NCBI RefSeq assembly: GCF_002351485.1
Contig: NZ_NWMW01000004.1
Location: 1-40,970, forward strand
DNA length: 40,970 nt
Direction of reading: 5' to 3'
DNA from: Sphingomonas spermidinifaciens
GTDB taxonomy: Bacteria > Pseudomonadota > Alphaproteobacteria > Sphingomonadales > Sphingomonadaceae
Shown here: piece by piece, positions 21,487-30,764 of the stretch
How positions within the stretch are numbered: the first letter of the stretch is position 1
How the letters are laid out: each line of letters begins with the position of its first letter
Position numbers and translations under genes: made by a program
Notes under the pieces: generated by a model
The model's input: only the letters and a program-made list of their open reading frames with translations
What the model was told of the DNA's origin: nothing
Databases searched by the model: none

Positions 21487-21493
21487 AGGCCGC

Positions 21494-22120
21494 ATGAATG
21501 CTTCTACCGAAAGCTGCGGGTGCCACGGGGAGCCCGCGCGCGCGCAAACCGATCCGGCCTATCGCCGTGCGCTGCTGACCGTCGTGGTGCTCAACCTCGG
21601 CTTCGGAGTCGCCGAGCTGTTCGGCGGGTTCATCGCCGATAGCCAAGCGCTGAAAGCGGATTCCCTCGATTTTCTCGGGGACGGGTCGATCAGCCTTATC
21701 GGTCTTCTCGCGCTTGCCTGGTCCGCACGGGCGAGGGCAAAGGTCGCGCTGACGCAGGGGTTGTTTCTCGGTGCGCTTGGCGTGGGCGTAATCGGTTTCG
21801 CGATTTGGCGCGCCCTGAACGCAACCGCGCCCGATGCCGAACTGATGGGCACAATCGGCGTTGTCGCGCTCGCGATCAATGTCGTGTCCGCCTTGGTGCT
21901 TGCGCGTTTCCGGGAAGGGGACGCCAATGTTCGCGCGATCTGGCTGTTCAGCCGCAACGACGCGCTCGCCAACGTGGCGGTGATCGCCGCGGCCGGTCTG
22001 GTGGCGTGGACAGGAAGCGCCTGGCCGGACCTCGCCGTCGCCGGCCTCATCGCCCTCCTGTTCCTCCACTCCGCTTATGAAATCGTCACTGGCGCTCGGC
22101 GCGAATTGGGAGAGCGGTAG
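21494..22120 (+). CDS. CDF-like cation transporter, membrane domain only
   Basis: A 208-residue, roughly six-helix protein resembling the membrane half of cation diffusion facilitators, without the cytoplasmic C-terminal domain. N-terminal CGCHG may bind metal. The helix-2 motif is ADSLDFLGD (55-63), with Asp56, Asp59 and Asp63: the family histidine is replaced by Asp. The helix-5 motif is FSRNDALAN, again without the histidine. The 202-residue protein at 32286 has the same variant motifs (FSFNDFISN), so both belong to one subgroup. It likely exports a divalent metal or helps load it. Stop overlaps the start of the FTR1 gene by one base. The promoter gives almost no leader; the purine-rich AAGGAAGG before the ATG overlaps the -10. 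Confidence 0.87.
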   Translation: MNASTESCGCHGEPARAQTDPAYRRALLTVVVLNLGFGVAELFGGFIADSQALKADSLDFLGDGSISLIGLLALAWSARARAKVALTQGLFLGALGVGVIGFAIWRALNATAPDAELMGTIGVVALAINVVSALVLARFREGDANVRAIWLFSRNDALANVAVIAAAGLVAWTGSAWPDLAVAGLIALLFLHSAYEIVTGARRELGER

Positions 22121-24087
22121 TGCGTCTGCTCGCGTTGATCCGGGCAATGCTCTCGTTGCGGCTGCTCTCCGCGCTCGCGGCGCTGCTGATCCCTGCTGCG
22201 GCAATCGCCGAACCCGGCGACGTGCAAACCGCATGGCGGCTGCTCGACTATATGGCCGTCGATTATGGCGGCGCGGTCGCCAACGGTCGGATCAAGAGCA
22301 CGTCGGAATATGCCGAGATGACGGAGTTCGCCGCGTCGGTCTCGACACGGCTTCAGGGCCTGCCGGCGAAGCCGGAGCGTCAAGCCCTCATCCAGCGGGC
22401 TGCCAACCTCCAGGCGGTGATCGCGGAAAAGGGACCGACTGAACAGGTGGCAACATTGGCGCACGGGCTCGCGGCCGATCTGTTGCGCGCCTACCCGGTG
22501 CCGCTCGCGCCCGATAAGGCTCCGAACCTCGTCTCCAGCGATGCCCTGTTCCGACAATCCTGCGCGTCCTGCCACGGGATGACGGGCAACGGCCGTGGCC
22601 CTGACGCCGCCAAGCTCGCTACGCCCCCGATTGCTTTCACCGATGCCGAGCGCGCGCGCCAGCGCAGCGTGTTCGCGCTCTATCAGGTGGTGACGCAAGG
22701 CATCGACGGGACCGCGATGCAGAGCTTCGCCGATCTGCCCAACGATCAGCGCTGGGCGTTAGCATTCCGAGCCGGGAGCTTCGCCTTCACGGATGCGCAG
22801 GCGCGCGAAGGCGAGCGGCTTTGGAAATCCGACCCGACCCTTCGCCGGCGCATTCCGGACCTGAAAACCCTGGTCGCGCTCACCCCGGCCGCGCTCGGCG
22901 CGGCGATCGGCGACGCCAAGGCTGACCCAGTGCTCGCGTTCCTGCGTCGTCATCCCGAACAGGTGATACAACAGGCTCCCGGCTCGCTCGCGGTCGCCCG
23001 CGCCAAACTCGCCGAAAGCGTGGCGGCTGCGCGGCGCGGCGATGCGCGCATGGCGAAAGAGCTGGCGCTGTCGGCCTATCTCGATGGGTTCGAGCCGATC
23101 GAGCCAACACTCACCGCGCGCGACGCGACGCTGATGGGTCGAATCGAGGGCGCGATGGGGGAGTTCCGCGCCTCGATCGACCGGGGCGCGTCGCCCGATG
23201 ATCTCGCGGAGAAGGTCGCAGTACTGGGCGGCCTTTTCGACGATGCGGAAGCGGCGCTCGCGCCTGATGCCGCCACCGAAGCGTCCACGTTCCTGGGCGC
23301 GTTCACGATCCTGCTGCGTGAAGGGCTCGAAGCCCTGCTCATCGTTGTCGCCATGATCGCGTTCCTGCGTAAAGCCGAGCGCGGCGAGGCGCTGCGGTAC
23401 GTGCATGGCGGCTGGGTCAGCGCGATCATCGCGGGCGGGATCACCTGGGCGGTCGCCACCTATGCGATCGGGATCAGCGGTGCGAGCCGGGAGCTGACGG
23501 AAGGGTTTGGCTCGCTGTTCGCCGCGGTCGTGCTGCTCTCGGTCGGGATTTGGATGCACGGCAAGGCGCAGGCCGATCAGTGGCAGCGCTATATTCGCGA
23601 GAAGATGTCGCGGGCGCTCTCGGGCGGGTCGGGCTGGTTCCTGTTCGGGCTGGCGTTCGTCGTAGTTTATCGCGAGGTCTTCGAGACGATCCTGTTCTAT
23701 GCCGCGCTTTCGGCGCAAGGTGACAACGGGATGCTTCTCGCGGGGGCCGGGTCGGCGATTGGACTGCTCAGCCTGATCGCTTGGGCCATGCTTCGCTACA
23801 GTCGCAAGCTGCCGATCGCGCAGTTCTTCCGCTATAGCTCCTGGCTCATGGCGGTCCTGACCGTCGTGCTGGCGGGTAAAGGCGTCGCCGCGCTCCAGGA
23901 AGCCGGCCTTATCAACATCGCACCGCTCGCGGACGTGCCACGGCTGTCGATGCTCGGCGTGTTTCCCACTTGGCAATCGGTGCTGGCGCAACTCCTGATG
24001 GCGGTCGCCATTGCGGTCGGGTTCGCCTGGAACGGGCGCGACCGATCCCGCTCGGGTTCCGGCTCAGTGACCCTTGGTTCGAATTAG
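22120..24087 (+). CDS. Cytochrome c-FTR1 fusion permease (PbrT-like)
   Basis: A 655-residue protein. Signal peptide 1-30; a helical periplasmic part; a c-type heme domain with CASCHG (Cys148, Cys151, His152) and a distal methionine candidate in GTAMQSF; a long helical linker; then an FTR1-type permease from about 385. The permease has the two RExxE metal motifs, REGLE at 400-404 and REVFE at 518-522, in separate helices. Single-chain cytochrome c-FTR1 proteins are found in lead (PbrT) and iron uptake settings. GTG start overlapping the CDF stop codon. Co-expression with a CDF exporter under a MerR regulator fits a PbrT-like role, but why a resistance operon would carry an importer is unsettled. 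Confidence 0.88.
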   Translation: MRLLALIRAMLSLRLLSALAALLIPAAAIAEPGDVQTAWRLLDYMAVDYGGAVANGRIKSTSEYAEMTEFAASVSTRLQGLPAKPERQALIQRAANLQAVIAEKGPTEQVATLAHGLAADLLRAYPVPLAPDKAPNLVSSDALFRQSCASCHGMTGNGRGPDAAKLATPPIAFTDAERARQRSVFALYQVVTQGIDGTAMQSFADLPNDQRWALAFRAGSFAFTDAQAREGERLWKSDPTLRRRIPDLKTLVALTPAALGAAIGDAKADPVLAFLRRHPEQVIQQAPGSLAVARAKLAESVAAARRGDARMAKELALSAYLDGFEPIEPTLTARDATLMGRIEGAMGEFRASIDRGASPDDLAEKVAVLGGLFDDAEAALAPDAATEASTFLGAFTILLREGLEALLIVVAMIAFLRKAERGEALRYVHGGWVSAIIAGGITWAVATYAIGISGASRELTEGFGSLFAAVVLLSVGIWMHGKAQADQWQRYIREKMSRALSGGSGWFLFGLAFVVVYREVFETILFYAALSAQGDNGMLLAGAGSAIGLLSLIAWAMLRYSRKLPIAQFFRYSSWLMAVLTVVLAGKGVAALQEAGLINIAPLADVPRLSMLGVFPTWQSVLAQLLMAVAIAVGFAWNGRDRSRSGSGSVTLGSN

Positions 24088-24127
24088 TGCAATGACATGA
24101 AAACCCTTCCGTGATAGAGGCAAGCTA

Positions 24128-24457
24128 GTGCGAGCCTTTTTGCCTTTCCTGACATGCCTGATGCTGGTCCTGACCAGCTTCTCCGGCATGGCCCATGCCG
24201 CCGATCTGGCGGGGGGAAGCATCGCGGGCGTTGAGTTCACGGTCCATACCGCCGGTGACATCGATCAGGTGCCATCGGACTCGGACAAGAATGTCCCGCA
24301 TCATCACAATTATTGTCACGGACACGACGTCGGCGCGCCTGCGCGCACGACGATGGAATATACCCCCGTCCTCACAGTGCCCAAGCCGACAATCTCCGCC
24401 TCTGCGTCGCTCGACGGCCGCACCGGCATGGTCCATTTGAGGCCCCCCCAAGCCTGA
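24128..24457 (+). CDS. Small exported His-rich protein (CzcI-like)
   Basis: A 109-residue protein with a signal peptide (1-25, cleavage after AHA) and a metal-binding cluster PHHHNYCHGHD at 57-67 (His58-60, Cys63, His64, His66). Size, position directly before czcCBA, and the histidine cluster match CzcI-type periplasmic accessory proteins. It may sense or buffer metal in the periplasm. GTG start at 24128. It is 60 bases upstream of the outer-membrane channel gene. Confidence 0.7.
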   Translation: MRAFLPFLTCLMLVLTSFSGMAHAADLAGGSIAGVEFTVHTAGDIDQVPSDSDKNVPHHHNYCHGHDVGAPARTTMEYTPVLTVPKPTISASASLDGRTGMVHLRPPQA

Positions 24458-24517
24458 CGTCCGATTTGGGCGTGCGTTGGCGCGCCCCTGTCGATCATCG
24501 TCAGGAGTCCTATTTTC

Positions 24518-25795
24518 ATGAATCGTATCCTCGCGGCCATGCTGGCCGCAGCGTCTTGCGCCACGATGGCGCAGGCGCAGGTCGGACCGTCCGCGCCTGT
24601 TGCGCAGGATGCGCCGGTCTACACGCTTGACCAAGCGGTCAGTGCAGCGGGCGGTTCGGCCCCTGCTGCGGAAGCGGCGACAGCTGGAATCGACGCGGCC
24701 CGTGCAGGTCGCACAGTCGCCGGCTTGCGGCCCAATCCGGTGGTTCAAGGCCAAGTCGAGAATGTCATCGGCTCCGGGCCGTATCGGGGGGTCCGCAGCG
24801 CGGAAACCACGGTCGGCTTTGCGATCCCGATCGAGCTAGGCGGCAAGCGCGGCGCCCGCGTCGCGGTCGCCAATGCGCAATTGTCCCGGGCCGAGATCCA
24901 GGCCGCGATCATCGCGGCGGATGTCCGGCTTCAGGTAACGCAGCTCTATGTCGAAGCGGTCGCGGCCGATCGCCGGGTAATGACAGCCCGCGATCAGGCC
25001 CGGATCGCCAGCGATGCGCTGCGGGCCGCGAGCGTTCGCGTGCAGGCAGGGCGGGCATCGCCACTCGAGCAACAGCGCGCGGATGTCGCGCGTATCAATG
25101 CCGACGCCAATGTGGAGCGGCAGCTTCGCTTGGCCGAGGCGGCCCGCGCCAATCTGGCGCGTCGGATCGGACGGCCGATCGACGGCCTGCTCGATGACAC
25201 GCTGCTCGATCGCCTTCCCGGTGTGAACGTCTATGGGCCGTTGGCACCGGTCAACACGACCGGCACACTCGCGCTGGCGGCAGCCAACGCGGATTTCTCC
25301 ATTGCCGAAGCCGGCGTGCGGCTCGCGCGCGCCAATCGCGTGCCTGACCTGAACGTCGGGCCGTCGATCCGCCGCCTGGAAGCGACCAACGACATGGCGG
25401 CGGTGTTCAGCGTGTCGATCCCGATCCCGGTGTTCAACAATGGTCGCGCCGCGATTGCGCAGGCGACCGCGCAGCGGACCCAGGCGGATGCGCAGCGCCG
25501 CGTGACCGCGCTCGACATCGAACAGGCGATCACGGACGCGCAGGCGCAGGCGGCCAATGCCGCAACGACGGCTCGTGCGGCGTCGGGGCCGGCGCTGGCG
25601 GCTGCACAGGAGGCCGCCCGCATCGCGCGGATCGGCTATCGCGAGGGCAAGTTCGGCCAGCTCGAATTGCTCGATGCTGAACGCACGCTCGCCGAAACGC
25701 GGGTCGCCGCGATCGACGCGCTTGCCAATTACCAGAATGCCCGCGCGCAAGTGGAGCGACTGACCGCTCGTGCGCCCAATGGGGGGAATCAGTGA
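24518..25795 (+). CDS. czcC: CzcC-type outer-membrane efflux channel
   Basis: A 425-residue TolC-like protein: signal peptide 1-22 (ending AQAQ), then two long helical repeats of the OEP family, with the typical IRLEATNDMAAVFSVSIPIPVFNNGRAAIAQA segment (about 287-318, first residues approximate) and a closing RIGYREGKFGQLELLDAERTLAE repeat. It would form the exit duct of the tripartite metal pump. Ribosome-binding site CAGGAG upstream. Its TGA overlaps the czcB start by one base. Confidence 0.92.
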   Translation: MNRILAAMLAAASCATMAQAQVGPSAPVAQDAPVYTLDQAVSAAGGSAPAAEAATAGIDAARAGRTVAGLRPNPVVQGQVENVIGSGPYRGVRSAETTVGFAIPIELGGKRGARVAVANAQLSRAEIQAAIIAADVRLQVTQLYVEAVAADRRVMTARDQARIASDALRAASVRVQAGRASPLEQQRADVARINADANVERQLRLAEAARANLARRIGRPIDGLLDDTLLDRLPGVNVYGPLAPVNTTGTLALAAANADFSIAEAGVRLARANRVPDLNVGPSIRRLEATNDMAAVFSVSIPIPVFNNGRAAIAQATAQRTQADAQRRVTALDIEQAITDAQAQAANAATTARAASGPALAAAQEAARIARIGYREGKFGQLELLDAERTLAETRVAAIDALANYQNARAQVERLTARAPNGGNQ

Positions 25796-26973
25796 TGAAG
25801 AGCTTTTATCTCGCGGGCGCGGCGTCGCTCGCCCTGCTCTTGGCTGCCTGCGGCGGCAAGGATGGCGGAAACGAGGCAACTGCCGAAGGCGCAGCTGCCA
25901 ATGAGACGGCAGCGGGCACGGAAAAGGGCGGTGCTGAAGGCGGTCATGCCGGTGAAGGCGTCGTCACATTGGGTGCCGACCAGATCGCCACAGCGGGCGT
26001 CCAGGTCGGACGGCCGATCATCGGCGGGGCCGGGACGATCGAGCTGCCCGCGATCATCGAGGGCGACCCACAGGGAACGCAGGTCGTCTCGGCCGCAATT
26101 GCGGGACGCGTGGTCGCGCTCACCCGTAACCTCGGCCAATCGGTCGGACGCGGCCAGACCATTGCGGTCATCGAAAGCCGCGAGGCGGCGCAGATCAAGG
26201 GCGAGGTCGAGGCGGCGCGGGCGCGGCTTCAGCTCGCTAATTCGAACCTCGCGCGCGAACAGCGGCTGTTCGCGCAGAGAGTCTCCCCTGAACAGGATCT
26301 GATCGCCGCCCGCACAGCGGCGACGGAGGCGCGGATCGCCCTGACGCAGGCGCAGAGCATGGTTTCGGCGGCGGGTGTCGGCGGCGGCGGGCTCAACCGG
26401 CTCGGCATTGCCGCGCCGATCTCGGGCCAGATCATTGCGCGCCCCGTGACGCTGGGACAAACGGTCGCGGCGGATGCCGAACTCTATCGCATCGCCAACC
26501 TGAGCCAGGTGTCGATCGCGCTTAATCTCAAGCCCGAGGATGCGGGCCGGGTGCGTCCCGGCAATACGGTGCTGGTGAAGGCGGCAGGCCGTCAGGCGAC
26601 CGCCCGCGTGACCTTCGTGTCGCCGGCGCTTGATCCGCAGACGCGGCTCGTGCCTGCGCTCGCCACCCTCGACAATCGCGGTGGCGAATGGCGGGTCGGC
26701 GAGCCTGTGACGGCAGCCGTGCAGCTCACGGGCAGCGGCGGGAGCGGGGCGGTCCGCGTGCCGACGACGGCGGTCCAGAGTTTCGAGGGCAAGTCGGTCG
26801 TGTTCGTGCGCACGCCCACCGGCTTCAAGGCGACCCCGGTCCAGCTCGGCGATGCGTCGGGCGACACGGTGATCGTCCGGTCGGGCCTGACCGGCAACGA
26901 ACAGATCGCCACCACCGGAAGTTTCACGCTCAAGGCCGAGATCGGCAAGGGCGAAGCGAGCCACGAGGATTAA
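25795..26973 (+). CDS. czcB: CzcB-type periplasmic adaptor lipoprotein
   Basis: A 392-residue membrane-fusion protein with a lipoprotein signal (LLLAAC, lipidated Cys19). Then come a low-complexity Gly/Glu/Ala part (20-55), a barrel-sandwich domain split by a coiled-coil hairpin (EAAQIKGEVEAARARLQLANSNL and onward), and a beta-barrel with LVPALATLDNRGGEWRVGEPV. It links CzcA to CzcC. ATG at 25795 overlaps the preceding stop; a GTG one codon upstream is possible. Followed three bases later by czcA. Confidence 0.92.
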   Translation: MKSFYLAGAASLALLLAACGGKDGGNEATAEGAAANETAAGTEKGGAEGGHAGEGVVTLGADQIATAGVQVGRPIIGGAGTIELPAIIEGDPQGTQVVSAAIAGRVVALTRNLGQSVGRGQTIAVIESREAAQIKGEVEAARARLQLANSNLAREQRLFAQRVSPEQDLIAARTAATEARIALTQAQSMVSAAGVGGGGLNRLGIAAPISGQIIARPVTLGQTVAADAELYRIANLSQVSIALNLKPEDAGRVRPGNTVLVKAAGRQATARVTFVSPALDPQTRLVPALATLDNRGGEWRVGEPVTAAVQLTGSGGSGAVRVPTTAVQSFEGKSVVFVRTPTGFKATPVQLGDASGDTVIVRSGLTGNEQIATTGSFTLKAEIGKGEASHED

Positions 26974-26976
26974 GCC

Positions 26977-29900
26977 ATGATCGCCCGTATCGTAACCTGG
27001 GCGGTCGAGAAGCGCTGGCTAGTCCTGCTCCTCACCGTCATCGTCGCCGCCATCGGCGCCTTTTCCCTCTACCGGCTACCGATCGACGCGGTGCCGGACA
27101 TCACCAACAATCAGGTCCAGATCAACGTCCGCGCGCCTGCCCTCTCGCCCGAGCTGGTCGAGAAGCAGGTGTCGTTTCCAATCGAAACCGCGCTCGCCGG
27201 CACCCCCGGCCTGGAATATACGCGCTCGTTGAGCCGCAACGGCTTCGCGCAGATCACGGCGGTCTTTTCGGACGCGACGGACATCTATTTCGCCCGCCAG
27301 CAGGTGGGCGAGCGTCTGCGGGGCGTGCAAGAGAATCTGCCCGACGGCGTGAACCCTGAAATGGGTCCGATCGCGACAGGCCTGGGCGAGGTGTACATGT
27401 ACACCGTTCGTCTCGATCATCGCGAGGACGACAAGCACAAGCCCGGTGAACCGGGCCAACAGCCCGATGGCAGCTACATCACGCCAGAGGGCGAGCGACT
27501 GACGACCGAAGAGGACAAGGCGACCTACCTGCGCACCGCGCAGGACTGGATCGTGACGCCGCTTCTGAAGACCACACCGGGCCTCGCCGGTGTCGACTCG
27601 ATTGGCGGTTACGCCAAGCAGTTCCTCGTCGTGCCCGACGTGCAGAAGCTGGCCTCGCTCGGCATCACGCTGACGGACCTGGGAAATGCGCTGGAGCGCA
27701 ATAACACCAGCGTCGGCGGTGGCTTCGTCAATCGCAATGGCGAAGGTCTGGCTGTTCGCTCGGATGCGCTCGTTCGCAATGCCAGCGAGTTGGCCAGGAC
27801 CGTGATCGCGACACGTAACGGCGTGCCGATCACGGTCGAACAAGTTGCGACTGTGAAGACGGGTCAGGCGATCCGCATGGGTTCGGCATCGGAGAACGGT
27901 ACCGAAGTCGTCGTCGGCACGGCGATCATGCGGATCGGCGAGAACAGCCGCATCGTGTCGACCGCGGTCGCTGAGAAACTGAAGACGATCAACGCTTCGC
28001 TGCCTCCTGACGTCGTAATTCAGCCGGTGCTGAACCGCACCGAGCTGGTCAATTCGACGATCAAGACGGTCGCGAAAAACCTGTCCGAAGGCGCGGTGCT
28101 GGTCATCGTCGTGCTCTTCCTGCTGCTCGGCAACTTCCGTGCGGCCCTGATCGCGGCGTTGGTCATCCCGATCACCATGATGCTGACAGGCTTTGGTATG
28201 CTGCGCGCTGGGGTCTCGGCCAATCTGATGAGCCTTGGGGCTTTGGACTTCGGTCTGATCGTCGACGGCGCCGTCATCATCGTTGAAAACGCGCTGAGGC
28301 GGCTTGCCGAACAACAGCATCATGAAGGTCGCTTGCTGACCGTCAAGGAACGGCTTGCGACCGTGGCAGCCGCCGCTCGCGAGATGATCCGCCCCTCGGT
28401 TTACGGGCAGGCAATCATCATCCTCGTCTACGTACCGCTGCTCACGCTGACCGGCGTGGAGGGTAAAACGTTCGGACCGATGGCGCTGACCGTCATCATC
28501 GCGCTCGCCTTCGCCTTCATCCTCTCTCTCACCTTCGTGCCGGCGATGATTGCGATCTGGCTGTCGAAGAAGGTCGAGGAGAAGGACGGCCGCATCATCA
28601 CGTGGCTGAAGAAGCGCTACGAACCCGGTCTCGACCGGGCCATGAAGCGCCCGACGCTGACGATCGGTGCGGGTGTGGGAAGCCTTGTGGTGGCGGCGCT
28701 TGCTTTCACTACGCTCGGCTCGGTGTTCCTGCCGCAGCTCGACGAAGGCGATTTGCTGATCCAGTCGCTCCGCATTCCGGCAACGTCGGTCCAGCAGAGC
28801 CAGGCGATGCAGGTGCCGATCGAGCGGATGATGTCGAAGCAGCCGGAGGTGCAATTCGTCTATTCCAAGACGGGCACCGCCGAGCTGGCGGCCGACCCGA
28901 TGCCGCCGAACGCGACCGACATGTTCGTCATCCTGAAGCCGCGCAAGGATTGGCCGGATCCTGAGCTTCCCAAGGAGGAGCTGGTCAGCCGGATCGAGGG
29001 TAATCTCGCGAAGATTCCGGGAAATGCCTACGAGATCACCCAGCCCATCCAGATGCGCTTCAACGAGCTGATCGCCGGCGTGCGCGGCGACATCGCGGTG
29101 AAGGTGTTCGGGGACGACTTCAACCAGATGAACCGGACGGCCGAGCAAATCGCGGCGGTGCTGCGCAGAACGCAAGGCGCAGCGGACGTGAAGGTGGAGC
29201 AGACGACCGGTCTTCCCATGCTCGACATTCGCGTCAACCGCGACGCGATGGCGCGGTTGGGCGTTACGGCTCAGGATGTGCAGGACACCGTGACTGCGAC
29301 GATCGGCGGGCGAACATCGGGCCAGATCTTCGAGGGCGACCGTCGCTTCCCCGTGGTGATCCGCCTGTCGGAGGCGCAGCGTGCCGACATCGGCCTGCTC
29401 CAACAGGTGCAGGTGCCGGTGGCAGGCGGCGGCTATGTACCGCTGTCCAGCGTCGCCGAGATCAAGGTGGTCGATGGTCCGAACCAGATCAGCCGCGAGA
29501 ACGGCAAGCGGCGCGTGGTGGTGCAAGCCAACGTGCGTGGCCGCGACGTCGGATCCGTCGTGGCGGATGCGCAGGCGGCGATCGGCAGCCAACTCCGGCT
29601 GCCTGCCGGCACCTATCTCGAATGGGGCGGCCAGTTCGAGAACCTCCAATCGGCAAGCGAACGGCTGAAGCTGGTCATTCCGGCTTGCTTCATCTTGATC
29701 CTGCTGCTCCTCTACGGGGCGTTGGGATCGGTCCGCGACGCCGCGATCGTGTTCACCGGCGTGCCTTTCGCGCTGGTGGGCGGCGTCCTGTTGCTGTTCC
29801 TGCGGGGCATGGACTTCTCGATCTCGGCGGCAGTGGGCTTCATCGCCCTCTCGGGCATCGCGGTCCTCAACGGCCTCGTCATGGTCAGCTCGATCCAAGA

Positions 29901-30222
29901 TCTGATCCGATCAGGGATGAGCCGCGAGGAAGCCGCGCATGTTGGCGCGATGCAGCGTCTGCGACCCGTCATCATGACCGCGCTAGTCGCCAGCCTCGGC
30001 TTCGTGCCGATGGCGCTGGGCGAAGGCGCCGGCGCAGAGGTTCAAAAGCCTTTGGCGACGGTCGTCATCGGCGGTCTGATCTCGGCGACGCTTCTTACGC
30101 TGTTCGTGCTGCCGACACTCTATGCCCGGTTCGGGCAGAAAGTGATCGAGAAACCCGAGCACTACAATGAGGAGCATGAAGGGGACGACCACGGTCAGAC
30201 CTTCGTGAACAACTTGGCCTGA
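26977..30222 (+). CDS. czcA: CzcA-type heavy-metal RND pump (HME1 class)
   Basis: A 1081-residue proton-driven RND transporter, twelve membrane helices and two large periplasmic loops. The helix-4 signature DFGLIVDGAVIIVEN has Asp424, Asp430 and Glu437, the pattern of the HME1 class that exports Co, Zn and Cd (CzcA) rather than Cu or Ag (CusA). A polar insert with KHKPGEPGQQPDGSYITPEG (about 153-172) lies in the first periplasmic loop. The C-terminus ends in acidic/His residues (EEHEGDDHGQT). Complete. Followed at once by a strong hairpin. Confidence 0.95.
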   Translation: MIARIVTWAVEKRWLVLLLTVIVAAIGAFSLYRLPIDAVPDITNNQVQINVRAPALSPELVEKQVSFPIETALAGTPGLEYTRSLSRNGFAQITAVFSDATDIYFARQQVGERLRGVQENLPDGVNPEMGPIATGLGEVYMYTVRLDHREDDKHKPGEPGQQPDGSYITPEGERLTTEEDKATYLRTAQDWIVTPLLKTTPGLAGVDSIGGYAKQFLVVPDVQKLASLGITLTDLGNALERNNTSVGGGFVNRNGEGLAVRSDALVRNASELARTVIATRNGVPITVEQVATVKTGQAIRMGSASENGTEVVVGTAIMRIGENSRIVSTAVAEKLKTINASLPPDVVIQPVLNRTELVNSTIKTVAKNLSEGAVLVIVVLFLLLGNFRAALIAALVIPITMMLTGFGMLRAGVSANLMSLGALDFGLIVDGAVIIVENALRRLAEQQHHEGRLLTVKERLATVAAAAREMIRPSVYGQAIIILVYVPLLTLTGVEGKTFGPMALTVIIALAFAFILSLTFVPAMIAIWLSKKVEEKDGRIITWLKKRYEPGLDRAMKRPTLTIGAGVGSLVVAALAFTTLGSVFLPQLDEGDLLIQSLRIPATSVQQSQAMQVPIERMMSKQPEVQFVYSKTGTAELAADPMPPNATDMFVILKPRKDWPDPELPKEELVSRIEGNLAKIPGNAYEITQPIQMRFNELIAGVRGDIAVKVFGDDFNQMNRTAEQIAAVLRRTQGAADVKVEQTTGLPMLDIRVNRDAMARLGVTAQDVQDTVTATIGGRTSGQIFEGDRRFPVVIRLSEAQRADIGLLQQVQVPVAGGGYVPLSSVAEIKVVDGPNQISRENGKRRVVVQANVRGRDVGSVVADAQAAIGSQLRLPAGTYLEWGGQFENLQSASERLKLVIPACFILILLLLYGALGSVRDAAIVFTGVPFALVGGVLLLFLRGMDFSISAAVGFIALSGIAVLNGLVMVSSIQDLIRSGMSREEAAHVGAMQRLRPVIMTALVASLGFVPMALGEGAGAEVQKPLATVVIGGLISATLLTLFVLPTLYARFGQKVIEKPEHYNEEHEGDDHGQTFVNNLA

Positions 30223-30224
30223 TG

Positions 30225-30259
30225 GATGGGCGGGGCGATCCGCGATCGCCCCGCCCATC
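30225..30259. terminator. Perfect 16-bp hairpin after czcA
   Basis: GATGGGCGGGGCGATC, loop CGC, and its perfect complement; it begins three bases after the czcA frame ends. With no T-run it is a weak intrinsic terminator by the classical rule, so it may instead protect the 3' end of the czcCBA message and lower expression of the downstream genes, which still have their own ribosome-binding sites. Confidence 0.65.
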
Positions 30260-30275
30260 TCTGGGAGATGGGGAT

Positions 30276-30764
30276 ATGCCTCGCACCATAACCAGCTCGA
30301 TGCTTCACGGCGGGCCACTGCGCATCTGGTCGGCACTCACCGATCCGGATCATCGCCGGGCGTGGAGTCCGCTCGTATTTCTCGATGATCCGTCCCGGCT
30401 CGGCGACACAGAATGCACCTTTGCGATCCAGGGCATCACCCGGCCAATTCGGACGCCAGCACGGATTGATCGATTCGATAAACCGCACGCCTTCGCTTGG
30501 TCCTGCGGCATCCCCTATCTGTTCACGCTCGAAGAGCGGTACGAGCTGGCGGGGGACGATGGCGGCACCAGGCTAACGCATAGCTGCACGCTGCGCGGGG
30601 CGCTCTCCCTGCCGTTCGCGGCGATGATGTTGCGCCGCCTGCGATCCCTGATGGTCGAATCTGACGATCGCCTCGCAACCTATCTCCGCTGGCGGGTAGG
30701 TCAGCCTGCCCGGGCTATCAATCGTCAGCGCGTCCCCTTCCGCTACAGGAGGAAGGCGCGATGA
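30276..30764 (+). CDS. SRPBCC-fold protein
   Basis: A 162-residue cytoplasmic protein with the SRPBCC (START/polyketide-cyclase-like) pattern: an N-terminal helix-containing LRIWSALTDPDHRRAWSPLV, beta-strands with FAIQGITRPIRTPARI and FAWSCGIPYLFTLEERYEL, and a long C-terminal helix (PFAAMMLRRLRSLMVESDDRL). The family binds hydrophobic ligands; no ligand can be named. Start at the ATG at 30276 after GGGAGATGGGG. It overlaps the following lipoprotein gene by four bases. Its presence in a metal operon is unexplained. Confidence 0.8.
   Translation: MPRTITSSMLHGGPLRIWSALTDPDHRRAWSPLVFLDDPSRLGDTECTFAIQGITRPIRTPARIDRFDKPHAFAWSCGIPYLFTLEERYELAGDDGGTRLTHSCTLRGALSLPFAAMMLRRLRSLMVESDDRLATYLRWRVGQPARAINRQRVPFRYRRKAR

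Noticed and set aside
22759..23991. A 410-codon minus-strand frame opposite the FTR1 gene, and similar long antisense frames opposite the ATPase, czcB, and czcC
   Set aside because: All face well-recognised genes, none has a ribosome-binding site or domain; they are expected by chance at this GC content.
27076..29898. A 940-codon open frame on the minus strand opposite czcA
   Set aside because: Its protein is rich in His, Arg, Asp and Gln with no recognisable domain. It is exactly opposite a complete czcA, so it is a shadow produced by GC-rich codon use.
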